This document shows, in pieces, positions 26,374 to 35,546 of a DNA stretch of 64,000 nucleotides. The notes beneath the pieces were generated by a model. The model ran no database searches. It was given only the letters and a program-made list of their open reading frames with translations, and had not been told where the DNA came from. Positions within the stretch are counted from its first letter, which is position 1, and every line of letters begins with the position of its first letter. The stretch is from contig CAIKMJ010000073.1 of assembly GCA_903828455.1 (NCBI GenBank), forward strand, positions 1 through 64,000, written 5' to 3'. The translations under genes were made by a program, and so were the position numbers. This stretch comes from an uncultured Acidobacteriia bacterium (GTDB lineage Bacteria > Acidobacteriota > Terriglobia > Bryobacterales > Bryobacteraceae).

Positions 26374-27378
26374 CTACTTAATCATCGCGATCTGTTTCTG
26401 CACTTTTGCAGCCACAGCCTTGGGCAGCGGAGCATAGCTCATGCCCGTCGCCTCGGCCTGACCCTTGGTGAGCATCCAGCTGAGGAAGTCGGTGATGGCC
26501 TTTTTCTTGCCGGCATCGGCAATCTGGCTGGGCACCAGCATCCAGGTGAACGAGGAGATCGGGTAGGTCTTCGCGCCCGGGGCGTTGGTGATGGAGACGC
26601 GGAAGTCGTCCGGCATTTCCTTGGAGTTGGCAGCGGCTTCGGTCACGCCTTCAAAGCTGGGCGTAACGAACTTGCCGGCGGCATTCTGCACGTCGGCATA
26701 AGCCATCTTGTTCTGCACGGCGTAGATCAGTTCCACATAACCGATGGAGTTCGGCGTCTGCTTCACGAGACCTTCCACGCCGTCGTTGCCCTTGCCGCCC
26801 AGGCCCACCGGCCAGTTGACCGACGTGTTGGCACCGACCTTAGTCTTCCATTCCGGGCTGACCTTGGAGAGATAGTCGACGAAGATGAACGTCGTGCCGG
26901 ACCCGTCCGAACGGTGCACAACTTCAATGTTGTTGGCAGGCAGTGTCACGCCGGCATTCGCCTTGGCGATCTTTTCGTCGTTCCACTTGGTGATGGTGCC
27001 CAGATAGATACCGGCAATAACATCCGGCGTCAGCTTCAGTTTCGCCGTAACGCCCGGGATGTTGTAGCTGAGCACAACCGCGCCCATCACCGTCGGGAAG
27101 TGGAGCGCCTTCACCTTGAGGGCCTTCAGCTGTTCGTCCGTCATCGGCATGTCGGAAGCGCCAAAGTCCACAGTGCCTTCGGTCAGCTGACGGATGCCGC
27201 CGCCCGAGCCGATGGCCTGATAATTAATCTGCGTGCCGGTCGCGGTTTTGAATTCCTGGAACCACTTCTGGTAGATCGGCGCCGGGAAGGTCGCCCCCGC
27301 GGCGTTAATCGTGTCTGCCGCCATGGCGCCACTCGCAACCAGTGCGGCGAGGCCAATCATCGAAATCATTTTCTTCAT
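26374..27378 (-). CDS. pstS: Phosphate-binding periplasmic protein PstS
   Basis: A 334-residue protein with signal peptide ending 'ASGAMAA' and the PstS start 'INAAGATFPAPIYQKWFQEF'. The phosphate site is seen in 'YQAIGSGGGIRQLTEG', 'DFGASDMPM' and 'VHRSDGSGTTFIFVDYLS'. It captures phosphate in the periplasm and hands it to PstCA. The ATG follows AAGGGGA. It is separated from the porin gene upstream by a terminator-like hairpin ending only about 30 bp before its start, so it may depend on read-through from there. Confidence 0.97.
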   Translation of the reverse strand: MKKMISMIGLAALVASGAMAADTINAAGATFPAPIYQKWFQEFKTATGTQINYQAIGSGGGIRQLTEGTVDFGASDMPMTDEQLKALKVKALHFPTVMGAVVLSYNIPGVTAKLKLTPDVIAGIYLGTITKWNDEKIAKANAGVTLPANNIEVVHRSDGSGTTFIFVDYLSKVSPEWKTKVGANTSVNWPVGLGGKGNDGVEGLVKQTPNSIGYVELIYAVQNKMAYADVQNAAGKFVTPSFEGVTEAAANSKEMPDDFRVSITNAPGAKTYPISSFTWMLVPSQIADAGKKKAITDFLSWMLTKGQAEATGMSYAPLPKAVAAKVQKQIAMIK

Positions 27379-27407
27379 TGCTGTTTATCCCCTTTTCGGC
27401 AAGTCTC

Positions 27408-27440
27408 AAAAAAGGGCGGGAAACCTGAGTTTCCCACCCT
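27408..27440 (-). terminator. Terminator-like hairpin between porin and pstS
   Basis: On the minus strand, a stem AGGGTGGGAAAC / GTTTCCCGCCCT (27429-27440 with 27414-27424, one mismatch) is followed by six Us (27408-27413). It lies just after the porin stop and about 30 bp before pstS, suggesting partial termination that would make porin mRNA more abundant than pst mRNA. Confidence 0.8.
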
Positions 27441-27467
27441 AATGTTTCAGTCAGGTTACAGGCCCGT

Positions 27468-29177
27468 TTAGAATTTGGGCATTCCACCCGGCAGCGAGTA
27501 CCGGATGTTGACGTAGATGGTGTTGTCGTGGGTATTCTTGGGTGCACCCGCCGCAACGTACCACGGATCACGCATCAGCCATTCGTACTGACCCATCACG
27601 TTGATGGCGCCATACCGCGGATTGCTCCACATGGTCTGGTTGAAGCCGAACGTGATTTCGTTGATCGAGCGGTTCTGGCTGTTGGCCGAACCACGGTAAC
27701 CGTAGCCGACCAGCGAACCGCTGGCGTCGACCGCAACATTGCGGCCAACGTAGACGCCGCCGTAGTAGGCATAGAGCAGGGTCTTCGGCATGAAGCGGGC
27801 TTCAAAACCGTCGATCGTGCCGCCGGAGTGAACCAGGCTCAGGTTGCCGTTGGCGCGAACGATGAGATCCGGAGCCTGACCGAACAGGTACCGACCGCCG
27901 CCATCGCTCCAGTAGTTGGAGGAGATCAGGCGGAGGTTCTTGATGATTTCCGCGTTCATGCCAAACAGGCCGGCGCCGCCGGTGGCCGAAAAGTGCTGGC
28001 CGAGGGAAGCCGGGTTGACCGTCTTGAATTCGCTCACCAGACCGCCGATTTCAAAGTGCAGACGCGAGCTGGGATCGAAGGCAACCTTGGCGATGAGGTC
28101 GGGCATCACGGTCGGCTGGTTCAGGATGTTCTGACCGGCGCTGACATTCTGGGAGACATCGAGCTGGGCGTTACCAAGCGCCGAATAAGCAGCGGGCAGC
28201 GTGATGCCGGATCCGCCCGCCGAACCGCCGGCGTACTGATCGGGCTGTTCGAGCGAGACGCCGAACGTCACTTTGTTATTCGGGTGGTAGAGGATACGCA
28301 TGCCAGGCTGACGAGTCCAGGTCAGACCCGCCACGTAATTGATGTCGGTTGCCTGGGAGAAGAACAGGTCGCCCGGAAGCGCCGAGAGGCCGCTGCGGTT
28401 GGGTGTCAGCATGCTCCAGCTCTGGCCGGCGAGGAATTCGACCTTGCCCTTGCGGACATCGGCCCAGAAGAGGCGAAGGCGGGGCACGAAGGCGCCGTTG
28501 GAAACCACGATGCCGTTCGAACCGCTGGTCCCGTTGAAGTCGAATTCGTTGTAGCCGATGAAGTGCGCACCCTTCCAGTCACCATCGACGCGGAAGCCGA
28601 GGCGCGAGTTCTGCGGCGAGAAGCGGAATTCGGAAAGGTTGCCGTTGACGGTGTTGTTGTACGGCACGCTGCCGAAGTTGGAACCCATGCTCGATCCCGC
28701 GTTCTTATCGCGCCACACGGACGTGAGATCCATGAAGCCGACGGGAATCACGCAGGTGCTGCCGATCTGCAGGTAGGCCGGAGCCGGCTTGCTGCCGTCG
28801 GGATTGGCTTCGCACGGATTGGAAGCCGGCTTCGCCGCCGCGGCCTGCGCGGTCGGGATGGCAACGGCCGGGATCGGCGCGGCCGGGATGACCGGCGTCA
28901 GGCTGGCAACGGTGCCGAGATTATTCGGACGGGTCGCCGCCTGGTCGATCATCTGCTGCTGTCTGTCAATCGCCTGCTGCAGCGACTGCAGCTGTTTCTG
29001 CTGCTCCGCCAGAGCAGCTTTCAGGCGCGCGATTTCGTCGTTCTGAGAAGCAGCGTTGTTGGTTGTCGCCACGCCCGTCGCGTTGCTGTTCTCGGCAGCG
29101 CCCAGCAGGCTTGAGCCTGCCAGCGCGCACGCCATGAACCGAACGGCCCACGGGCTGCGCAGTTTGTTCAATTTCAT
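27468..29177 (-). CDS. Outer-membrane porin of the phosphate block
   Basis: A 569-residue protein with signal peptide (through 'GSSLLGAAE'), a short coiled coil ('EIARLKAALAEQQKQLQSLQ', about residues 48-75), an alanine/proline-rich linker, then a beta-barrel of alternating aromatic strands ending in 'LPGGMPKF' (C-terminal Phe). 'GFRVDGDWKGAHFIGYNEFD' and 'RLFWADVRKGKVEFLAGQSW' are typical of trimeric or polyphosphate/phosphate porins. The linked pst genes suggest it admits phosphate or organophosphate; this is inference from position. A periplasmic coiled coil that contacts peptidoglycan is also common in such porins. Confidence 0.75.
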   Translation of the reverse strand: MKLNKLRSPWAVRFMACALAGSSLLGAAENSNATGVATTNNAASQNDEIARLKAALAEQQKQLQSLQQAIDRQQQMIDQAATRPNNLGTVASLTPVIPAAPIPAVAIPTAQAAAAKPASNPCEANPDGSKPAPAYLQIGSTCVIPVGFMDLTSVWRDKNAGSSMGSNFGSVPYNNTVNGNLSEFRFSPQNSRLGFRVDGDWKGAHFIGYNEFDFNGTSGSNGIVVSNGAFVPRLRLFWADVRKGKVEFLAGQSWSMLTPNRSGLSALPGDLFFSQATDINYVAGLTWTRQPGMRILYHPNNKVTFGVSLEQPDQYAGGSAGGSGITLPAAYSALGNAQLDVSQNVSAGQNILNQPTVMPDLIAKVAFDPSSRLHFEIGGLVSEFKTVNPASLGQHFSATGGAGLFGMNAEIIKNLRLISSNYWSDGGGRYLFGQAPDLIVRANGNLSLVHSGGTIDGFEARFMPKTLLYAYYGGVYVGRNVAVDASGSLVGYGYRGSANSQNRSINEITFGFNQTMWSNPRYGAINVMGQYEWLMRDPWYVAAGAPKNTHDNTIYVNIRYSLPGGMPKF

Positions 29178-29317
29178 CTATATCTCCCCATTCAAAATCC
29201 CGGTTTCAAATCCGGGTGAAGCGTTGACGCGGTGGATTTCCCGGCCTTCGGCGTACGCGGAAGCTGACATAGCTTCGGGCACACCACAAGCGTCTGGATT
29301 GAAAGCGTCAGTTTAGT

Positions 29318-29361
29318 TTATGAAGAGAACAGCGGAAACTTGATGACTGAAGTATGAAGAG
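29318..29361 (-). promoter_or_regulatory. Possible Pho-box array before the porin
   Basis: On the minus strand this part reads as roughly 11-bp-spaced TTCAT/GTCAT-like elements, such as CTTCATACTTCAGTCATC and CTTCATAAACTAAACTGA, which resemble PhoB half-sites spaced by four bases. The match is loose, and the gap between phoU2 and the porin is 244 bp. Weak evidence. Confidence 0.3.
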
Positions 29362-29421
29362 ATGATTACAAAGACGTGCGGTTATCCACAGCTCCGGCCG
29401 AGCGGGAAAGTACCGTTACGC

Positions 29422-30078
29422 CTAGGCCATGTGATGATGCCGGATGTCCACGCCTTTTATCATGAAGAGGACGTCTTCGGCGACATTTGTCGCGTGATCG
29501 GCGATCCGTTCGAGGTTGTGGGCGATGAATATGAGGTCGAAGGCCGCCCCTGCGTTCGCCTGCCCCTGCTCGACCATCGTCATCAGATCCTGATAAACAG
29601 CGCGCTTCATGTCGTCGACTTCGTCGTCGGCCAGCAGCACGCTGCGCGCCATCGCTTCGTCGCGCTGCACCAGCGCATCGAGGCTCCGGCGGACCATCGA
29701 TTCCACGATCTTCGACATTTCCGGAATATCAACTACGGGCTTTACGACAGGCTTGCCCAGCAATGAAAGCACGCGCTGCGCAATGTTGACCGCAAGATCG
29801 CCCATCCGCTCCAGATCGCTGTTCATCTTGAGCGTGGCGGTGAGGAACCGCAGATCCTTGGCCACCGGCTGATGGAGGGCAATCATCCGCAGGGCGAATC
29901 CGTCGACTTCGATATCGAGCTGATTGATGCGCTCTTCGATGCGCCAGATGTTGGAAATGGGCGCGTCGCTGCGCTCCGCCAGACCGCGGATGCTCTCGTG
30001 GATGGCGGTCTCGACCAGTCCGCCCATCTCAAGTATTTTGTTCTGGAGTTCGTCCAGCTCGGCTACAAATGGCCTCAT
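29422..30078 (-). CDS. phoU: Second PhoU-family protein
   Basis: A 218-residue protein from the ATG at 30078 (a TTG at 30093 is possible but leaves no better ribosome site). It has the two PhoU repeats with 'DLRFLTATLKMNSDLERMGD' and 'FIAHNLERIADHATNVAEDV'. It is clearly related to the PhoU at 22946 but differs in many residues, so it is an old duplicate. It is the first gene of the minus-strand phosphate block, on the other side of the porin. Two PhoU proteins may answer to different PhoR or Pst complexes. Confidence 0.9.
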   Translation of the reverse strand: MRPFVAELDELQNKILEMGGLVETAIHESIRGLAERSDAPISNIWRIEERINQLDIEVDGFALRMIALHQPVAKDLRFLTATLKMNSDLERMGDLAVNIAQRVLSLLGKPVVKPVVDIPEMSKIVESMVRRSLDALVQRDEAMARSVLLADDEVDDMKRAVYQDLMTMVEQGQANAGAAFDLIFIAHNLERIADHATNVAEDVLFMIKGVDIRHHHMA

Positions 30079-30151
30079 GCCCACTGAATACAAAAGTAGC
30101 AGTTTCGGCCTTGCAGGAACAGAAAAAATATCGTATGAAGGTGATAAATCC

Positions 30152-30179
30152 GGGGCCGCGCAAAAAACAGCGCCGCCCC
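30152..30179 (-). terminator. Possible terminator after leuD
   Basis: GGGGCCGCGC (30152-30161) and GCGCCGCCCC (30170-30179) form a 10-bp stem with one mismatch around an A-rich loop, 10 bp after the leuD stop codon. There is no U-run behind it, so termination would be weak. Confidence 0.4.
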
Positions 30180-30189
30180 GCAGACTCCG

Positions 30190-30789
30190 TTATGCCAGCG
30201 TGTTGAGCGTGCCGATCCGGCTGGCTTCGTATGCCGCGATCGAAGACTCCTGCTTCAGAATCCAGCCCAGTTCATCCACGCCTTCGAGAAGGCAGTTCTT
30301 CGCAAACGGATCGACCGGAAATTCCACCGCCGTGCCGTCGGGAAGGATGAGCTTCTGCGCCTTCAGGTCAACCTGGACTTTGGCATCTTCGGGCAACGTA
30401 AAAAGCTTCGCATGCACGTCGGCCGGAACCACGATCGGCAGCAGCGAATTCTTCAGGGCGTTGTTTTTGAAGATGTCGGCAAAGCTGGTGCTGATCACGG
30501 CGCGGAAACCGAACTGCGTCAGCGCCCACGGCGCATGCTCGCGCGAGCTGCCGCAGCCGAAGTTATCGCCGGCCAGCAGAATCTCGGCTCCCTTGCCGCG
30601 CGGCGTATTCAGGATGAAATCCGGCTTCTCGCTGCCATCGGCGTTATAGCGCCAGTCGCAGAACAGCTGCTTATCGAGGCCTTCCTTCGACGTCGTTTTG
30701 AGAAACCGCGCCGGAATGATCTGGTCGGTATCGATGTCGTTGGTAGGCAGCGGCACCAGCCGCGATTCGAGTGCGATGAAGGGTTTCAC
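30190..30789 (-). CDS. leuD: 3-isopropylmalate dehydratase small subunit
   Basis: A 199-residue protein from a GTG at 30789, overlapping the leuC stop codon by GTGA. '[18 protein letters not shown]', '[20 protein letters not shown]' and '[18 protein letters not shown]' are the conserved LeuD motifs. With LeuC it isomerises 2- to 3-isopropylmalate in leucine biosynthesis. It is the last gene of the leuABCD operon. Confidence 0.95.
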   Translation of the reverse strand: MKPFIALESRLVPLPTNDIDTDQIIPARFLKTTSKEGLDKQLFCDWRYNADGSEKPDFILNTPRGKGAEILLAGDNFGCGSSREHAPWALTQFGFRAVISTSFADIFKNNALKNSLLPIVVPADVHAKLFTLPEDAKVQVDLKAQKLILPDGTAVEFPVDPFAKNCLLEGVDELGWILKQESSIAAYEASRIGTLNTLA

Positions 30790-32210
30790 AGTAATGTCCT
30801 CACGTCGGCCACAGCGCCGGCAATGGCGCTGGCCGCGGCAGTCTGCGGCGAAGCGAGGAACGTCCGCCCGCCCTTGCCCTGCCGTCCTTCGAAATTCCGG
30901 TTGCTTGTGGAAACGCTGTACTCGCCCGGCGACAGCTGATCGCCGTTCATAGCGATGCACATGGAGCAGCCCGGTTCGCGCCAGTCGCAGCCGGCAGCAC
31001 GGAAGATTTCGGGCAGGCCTTCAGCAATCGCCTGCCGCTTTACTTCCTGCGAGCCCGGCACAACCATGGTCCGCACCTTCGGATTCACTTTCCGGCCCTT
31101 GAGTACCGCGGCAGCAGCGCGCAGATCGGAGATCCGCGAATTCGTGCAGCTACCGATGAAAACGACGTCGATGGGGTGACCGAGTACCGGCTTGCCACCT
31201 TCGAGACCCATATACGCCAGCGCCTTGGCCAGCGATTCGCGCGCCATGGCATCGGCGCCGCTCGAAGCATCGGGAATCACGCCCGTAATCGGAATCCCCA
31301 TGCCGGGGTTCGTGCCCCAGGTGATCATCGGTTCGAGTGTGTTGGCGTCGATATCGATGTCGCGGTCGAACGCCGCGCCTTCATCGGTCGGCAGCTGTTT
31401 CCAGCGCGCCACCGCCGCATCCCACGCCTCGCCCTTCGGGGCGAACGGCCGGCCGTTCAGATACTGGAACGTCGTGTCGTCGGGGGCAATCATACCCGCC
31501 CGTGCTCCGCCTTCGATCGCCATGTTGCAGACCGTCATGCGGCCTTCCATGTCGAGCGCGCGGATGGCCGAGCCGGCGTATTCCATAACCGTGCCTGTGC
31601 CACCGCCGATGCCGATCTTCGCGATCAGCGCCAGAATAATGTCCTTCGCCGTGACACCGTTGCGCAGCACGCCATTCACGTTCACGCGGAAGGTCTTCGA
31701 CGGGCGCTGCAGCAGGCACTGCGAGGCCAGCACGTTTTCCACTTCGCTGGTCCCGATGCCGAAGGCCAGCGCGCCGAACGCGCCGTGCGTTGCCGTGTGG
31801 CTGTCCCCGCACACCACGGTCATGCCCGGCTGCGTGAAGCCGAGTTCCGGCCCGATCACGTGCACAATTCCCTGATGGCTGGAATGCAATCCGTAGCAGG
31901 GAATACCGAACTCTTTGCAGTTCTCTTCCAGCTTGGCGACCTGTGCCGCCGCGACCTTATCCAGGATCGGCAGCGAACGATCGGTAGTGGGGATGCTGTG
32001 ATCCGCGGTGGCGACCGTCAGATCCGGCCGGCGCACCTTGAGACCACGCGCGCGCAGGCCGGAAAAGGCCTGGGGCGAGGTGACTTCATGCACGAGGTGC
32101 AGATCGATGAAAAGCAGGCTGGGAGCGCCCGGCTCCTCATGAACGATGTGGCCGTCCCACACCTTCTGGCTGAGGGTTCTTAAAGCGCCGCTTTTTACAG
32201 AGCCTGACAC
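30786..32210 (-). CDS. leuC: 3-isopropylmalate dehydratase large subunit
   Basis: A 474-residue aconitase-family protein. The cluster ligands are the cysteines of '[14 protein letters not shown]' and '[12 protein letters not shown]'. '[20 protein letters not shown]' and '[15 protein letters not shown]' mark the substrate loops. It holds a 4Fe-4S cluster and works with LeuD in leucine biosynthesis. A GTG at 32210 is the most upstream start and overlaps the 3' end of leuB by 16 bp, consistent with translational coupling. Confidence 0.95.
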   Translation of the reverse strand: MSGSVKSGALRTLSQKVWDGHIVHEEPGAPSLLFIDLHLVHEVTSPQAFSGLRARGLKVRRPDLTVATADHSIPTTDRSLPILDKVAAAQVAKLEENCKEFGIPCYGLHSSHQGIVHVIGPELGFTQPGMTVVCGDSHTATHGAFGALAFGIGTSEVENVLASQCLLQRPSKTFRVNVNGVLRNGVTAKDIILALIAKIGIGGGTGTVMEYAGSAIRALDMEGRMTVCNMAIEGGARAGMIAPDDTTFQYLNGRPFAPKGEAWDAAVARWKQLPTDEGAAFDRDIDIDANTLEPMITWGTNPGMGIPITGVIPDASSGADAMARESLAKALAYMGLEGGKPVLGHPIDVVFIGSCTNSRISDLRAAAAVLKGRKVNPKVRTMVVPGSQEVKRQAIAEGLPEIFRAAGCDWREPGCSMCIAMNGDQLSPGEYSVSTSNRNFEGRQGKGGRTFLASPQTAAASAIAGAVADVRTLL

Positions 32211-33277
32211 ACCGATTCTCCCATCTGTTCCGTCGTCGCCGGCGTGCCCGAAGGCCGCAGATCCGCCGTTACCTTGCCGCTGTTCAGCACCTGTTCCATG
32301 GCACGCGTCACGGCCGCCGCTTCTTCGCCAAGGCCGAAGCTGTATTCGAGCATCGCGGCCACCGAGCCGATCGCACCGAACGGATTTGCCTTGCCCTGGC
32401 CCGCAATGTCCGGAGCCGAGCCATGCACAGGCTCATAGAGACCCGTCCACACGCCCGAAGCCTTCTTCGCGCCGAGCGAAGCCGAAGGCAGCATACCGAT
32501 CGACCCGGCCAGCACCGCGCCTTCGTCGCTCAGAATGTCGCCGAACATGTTGTCCATCACGAGCACGTCGAACCGCTTCGGATTCAGCACCAACTGCATC
32601 GCCGTCGTATCGACGATCAGATGCTCCAGCGTCACGTCGCTGTAGTCCGGCGCGATTTCAAGAACCACTTTGCGCCACAGCTGCGAGGTTTCGAGCACGT
32701 TCGACTTATCCACCGACGTGAGCTTCTTGCGCCGCTTGCGGGCCAGTTCGAAGCCCATCCGCACCACGCGATCGATCTCCGCGCGGGTGTAGGTCATGGT
32801 GTTGGTGCCGCGCTCTTCCGGGCCGCTGCCGGTGATGCCGCGCGGCGTACCGTAATAGAGGCCGCCCAGCAGTTCGCGCACGATGATGAAATCGACGCCG
32901 TCCACCAGTTCGTTCTTCAGCGGCGAGGCATCGAGAAGCGCTTTGTAGCTGCGCACCGGACGCAGGTTGGCGAACACGCCCATCGCGCGGCGAATCCCCA
33001 GCAGACCGCGCTCCGGCCGCTTTTCCGGGGCCACGTTATCGAATTCCGGCAGCCCGACCGCGCCCATCAGAACGGCGTCGGCATCCATCACCAGCTTTTC
33101 GGTCTCAGCCGGAAACGGCGTGCCCGTCTTGTGAATGGCGATGCCGCCCAGCAGCCCTTCGCGGATGGTGAGCTGATGCCCCCATTTTTCCGCCACCACG
33201 CGCAGAACTTTTACCGCTTCGCGCGTGACTTCGGTGCCGATCCCGTCGCCGGGCAGAACAAGAACATTCAGATTCAA
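32195..33277 (-). CDS. leuB: 3-isopropylmalate dehydrogenase
   Basis: A 360-residue NAD-dependent decarboxylating dehydrogenase. '[20 protein letters not shown]' begins the fold, '[19 protein letters not shown]' carries the substrate loop, and '[20 protein letters not shown]' holds the metal-binding aspartates. '[19 protein letters not shown]' is the NAD-binding end. It converts 3-isopropylmalate to the precursor of leucine. It lies between leuA and leuC, 110 bp after leuA, with a hairpin (33333-33361) in the gap. Confidence 0.95.
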   Translation of the reverse strand: MNLNVLVLPGDGIGTEVTREAVKVLRVVAEKWGHQLTIREGLLGGIAIHKTGTPFPAETEKLVMDADAVLMGAVGLPEFDNVAPEKRPERGLLGIRRAMGVFANLRPVRSYKALLDASPLKNELVDGVDFIIVRELLGGLYYGTPRGITGSGPEERGTNTMTYTRAEIDRVVRMGFELARKRRKKLTSVDKSNVLETSQLWRKVVLEIAPDYSDVTLEHLIVDTTAMQLVLNPKRFDVLVMDNMFGDILSDEGAVLAGSIGMLPSASLGAKKASGVWTGLYEPVHGSAPDIAGQGKANPFGAIGSVAAMLEYSFGLGEEAAAVTRAMEQVLNSGKVTADLRPSGTPATTEQMGESVCQAL

Positions 33278-33332
33278 AGCTTCTCCTTAAAAAACCAGTG
33301 TGGATATTGCGGGGCAGACCCGTCAGGAACAA

Positions 33333-33361
33333 GGCCGCCGGCAAGCCGCCGTCAGGCGGCC
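33333..33361. other. Hairpin between leuA and leuB
   Basis: GGCCGCC (33333-33339) and GGCGGCC (33355-33361) form a perfect 7-bp stem in the 110-bp leuA-leuB gap. There is no U-run, so it may be a processing or stabilising hairpin of the operon mRNA. Confidence 0.4.
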
Positions 33362-33386
33362 AAGTAGCCAGTATATAAGCCGGACT

Positions 33387-34556
33387 TTACTGAGCCGCCG
33401 GAGCCATCGCCTGCTGCGCTTTCCGCGCCAGCGCCGCGATCTCCTCGTCCATCAGACCCTTTTTGTTGTCGGCCAGCGCGGTCACTTCGCCGTATACGAA
33501 ATCCAGCTCTTCCGGCGCCAGCGCAAAGCCCAGCGTCTCCAGCCGGTCCTTCAGCGCGTGGCGGCCGCTGTGCTTGCCGAGCACCAAGCGGCTTTCCGGC
33601 ACACCCACCGATTTCGGGTCGATAATCTCGTACGTCGTCCGGTCCTTCAGCATGCCGTCCTGATGAATGCCGGCTTCGTGCGCGAACGCGTTCCGGCCCA
33701 CAATCGCCTTGTTCGGCTGCGGCCCGAAGCTGATGATGGAACTCAGCATCTGACTGGCCGGGAACAACTGTTCGGCGTGGATGCCCGTCTGGTACGGATA
33801 CCGGTCATTCCGCGTCTTCAGGATCATGACCAGCTCTTCCAGCGAACAATTCCCCGCCCGTTCACCAATGCCGTTCACCGTGCACTCCACCTGCCGCGCG
33901 CCGGCTTCAATGGCCGCCAGCGAATTGGCCACGGCCAGACCCAGATCGTCATGGCAATGTACGCTCACGATCGCCGTATCGCCCAGCGCCTTCACCACCC
34001 GGCCGATGATGTCCGCGTATTCCGAAGGCGTCGAATACCCCACCGTATCGGGGATGTTCACCGTCCGTGCGCCCGCCGCAACTACGGCTTTCGAGACTTC
34101 CACCAGGTAGTCCGGGTCGGTCCGCGCACCGTCTTCGGCGGAAAATTCCACGTCGTCGGTAAACGTCCGGGCCAGTTCCACCGCCCGCGCGGCGGCTTCC
34201 AGCACTTCCGCCCGGCTCTTCTTGAGCTTGTACTTCAGATGGATGTCGCTGGTGGCAAGGAACGTATGGATGCGCGGCCGTTTGGCATGCTTCAGCGCCT
34301 CCGCGGCACGTTCCACGTCCAGCCGGACGCAGCGCGCCAGCGCCGCAACCTGGACCCACGGATACTCACGGCTCACCGCGTCCACCGCTTCAAAATCCCC
34401 CTGAGAGGCGATGGGGAAGCCGGCTTCGAGGATATCTACGCCAAGCTCCACCAGTTTTCCCGCCATGCGCAGCTTCTCGGGTACGTTCATGCTGCAGCCG
34501 GGCGACTGTTCGCCGTCCCGTAAGGTCGTGTCAAAGATGTAGACGCGATTGTTCAT
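33387..34556 (-). CDS. leuA: 2-isopropylmalate synthase, short form without regulatory domain
   Basis: A 389-residue protein. The catalytic barrel has '[17 protein letters not shown]' (residues 8-24) and the metal-binding histidines His200 and His202 in '[15 protein letters not shown]', with '[18 protein letters not shown]'. It condenses 2-ketoisovalerate and acetyl-CoA, the first committed step of leucine synthesis. Typical bacterial LeuA is about 510 residues, the last 120 or so being the leucine-binding regulatory domain. That domain is missing here, and no frame in the 110 bp before leuB could encode it. Such short forms also occur in homocitrate or citramalate synthases, but the leuBCD neighbours favour LeuA. 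Confidence 0.85.
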   Translation of the reverse strand: MNNRVYIFDTTLRDGEQSPGCSMNVPEKLRMAGKLVELGVDILEAGFPIASQGDFEAVDAVSREYPWVQVAALARCVRLDVERAAEALKHAKRPRIHTFLATSDIHLKYKLKKSRAEVLEAAARAVELARTFTDDVEFSAEDGARTDPDYLVEVSKAVVAAGARTVNIPDTVGYSTPSEYADIIGRVVKALGDTAIVSVHCHDDLGLAVANSLAAIEAGARQVECTVNGIGERAGNCSLEELVMILKTRNDRYPYQTGIHAEQLFPASQMLSSIISFGPQPNKAIVGRNAFAHEAGIHQDGMLKDRTTYEIIDPKSVGVPESRLVLGKHSGRHALKDRLETLGFALAPEELDFVYGEVTALADNKKGLMDEEIAALARKAQQAMAPAAQ

Positions 34557-34598
34557 ATGGTTTTGGAAGGTACTCCATAGCCATTATGCGGAGGAGGA

Positions 34599-34622
34599 TC
34601 GAAATAAAGCAAATTTATTCGA
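34599..34622. promoter_or_regulatory. Palindromic operator-like site between leuA and lysR-type gene
   Basis: AATAAA and TTTATT form a perfect 6-bp inverted repeat within a near-palindrome flanked by TCGA on both sides (34599-34602 and 34619-34622), in the 100-bp gap between divergent leuA and the LysR-type gene. LysR regulators often bind such sites next to their own gene. On the minus strand, TTGATG and TAAATT nearby could form the leuA promoter. Confidence 0.45.
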
Positions 34623-34657
34623 TTAGACCAAGCCATCAAATATTATTATAATGGGTT

Positions 34658-35530
34658 TTGGAACTCAGCCTCCTCCGCGTCTTCGTGACGATCGCCACCG
34701 AGCGCAGCTTCTCCCGCGCCGCGGAAAAACTGGGCCGCACCCAGCCAGCCGTATCGCTCGCCCTGCAGAGGCTCGAAACAGAACTGGGCGAAAAGCTCCT
34801 CGATCGTTCGGCCAAGGACGTTCTGCTCACCGACGCCGGCCGCACCGTCCTCGAATATGCCCGGCGCTTCCAGAATCTGGAAGGCGAACTGGAAAACTCC
34901 ATCGCCGAACTGCGCGATCATTCGGCGGGCAAGCTCGTCATCGGCGCCAACGAATCCACCGGACTCTACCTGCTGCACCACCTCGAACGCTACCGCGCGC
35001 TTTATCCGAAAGTGAAAGTGCAAATGCGCCGCAGCTTTTCCAGCCGAATTCCCGGCGAGATCGTCGACGGCAATCTTGAACTTGGCGTCATCAGCTACGA
35101 ACCGCGCGACGAGCGGCTTTCCTCGCGCGTCATTTATACCGACTCGCTGGCCTTCGTGGTCGACCCGAAGCACCGCCTGGCCAAACGCCGCGAAGTGCCG
35201 CTTTCCGAGCTGAGCGACGAAACATTTATCGCCCACAACGTGCTCTCGCCCTACCGCGAGATCGTGATTCGCAATTTCCGTGAACGCGGCGTGCGGCTGA
35301 ACATGGATATCGAGATGCCCACCGTGGAACTGATCCGCCGCATGGTGGAATCGGGCCACGGCGTGGCGTTCCTGCCGCGCATGTGCGTGGAAGAAGAGAT
35401 CACGGAAAAGCGCCTCGTGGCCGTGCGGGTACCGGAAATGCAGGTGGAGCGGAAGATCTATCTGGTTCAGCCCGCCCGGCGCGCGGTCAGTTATGCAGCT
35501 GAGGCGTTTTTGAAGTTAGTAGCGGAATAA
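34658..35530 (+). CDS. LysR-type transcriptional regulator, probably of the leu operon
   Basis: A 290-residue protein. Residues 1-60 hold the winged HTH ('FSRAAEKLGRTQPAVSLALQ'), and residues 88-290 the periplasmic-binding-like sensor fold. The TTG at 34658 is needed to include the first helix of the HTH. A TATAAT at 34647-34652 sits so close that the transcript may start at or near the TTG, giving a leaderless mRNA. Position back-to-back with leuA suggests control of leucine synthesis; the effector is not known. Confidence 0.8.
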   Translation: MELSLLRVFVTIATERSFSRAAEKLGRTQPAVSLALQRLETELGEKLLDRSAKDVLLTDAGRTVLEYARRFQNLEGELENSIAELRDHSAGKLVIGANESTGLYLLHHLERYRALYPKVKVQMRRSFSSRIPGEIVDGNLELGVISYEPRDERLSSRVIYTDSLAFVVDPKHRLAKRREVPLSELSDETFIAHNVLSPYREIVIRNFRERGVRLNMDIEMPTVELIRRMVESGHGVAFLPRMCVEEEITEKRLVAVRVPEMQVERKIYLVQPARRAVSYAAEAFLKLVAE

Positions 35531-35546
35531 ACCGGCAGCGCCGCCG

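Noticed and set aside
27528-29114. 528-residue open frame opposite the porin
   Set aside because: Shadow of the porin gene; valine- and arginine-rich product.
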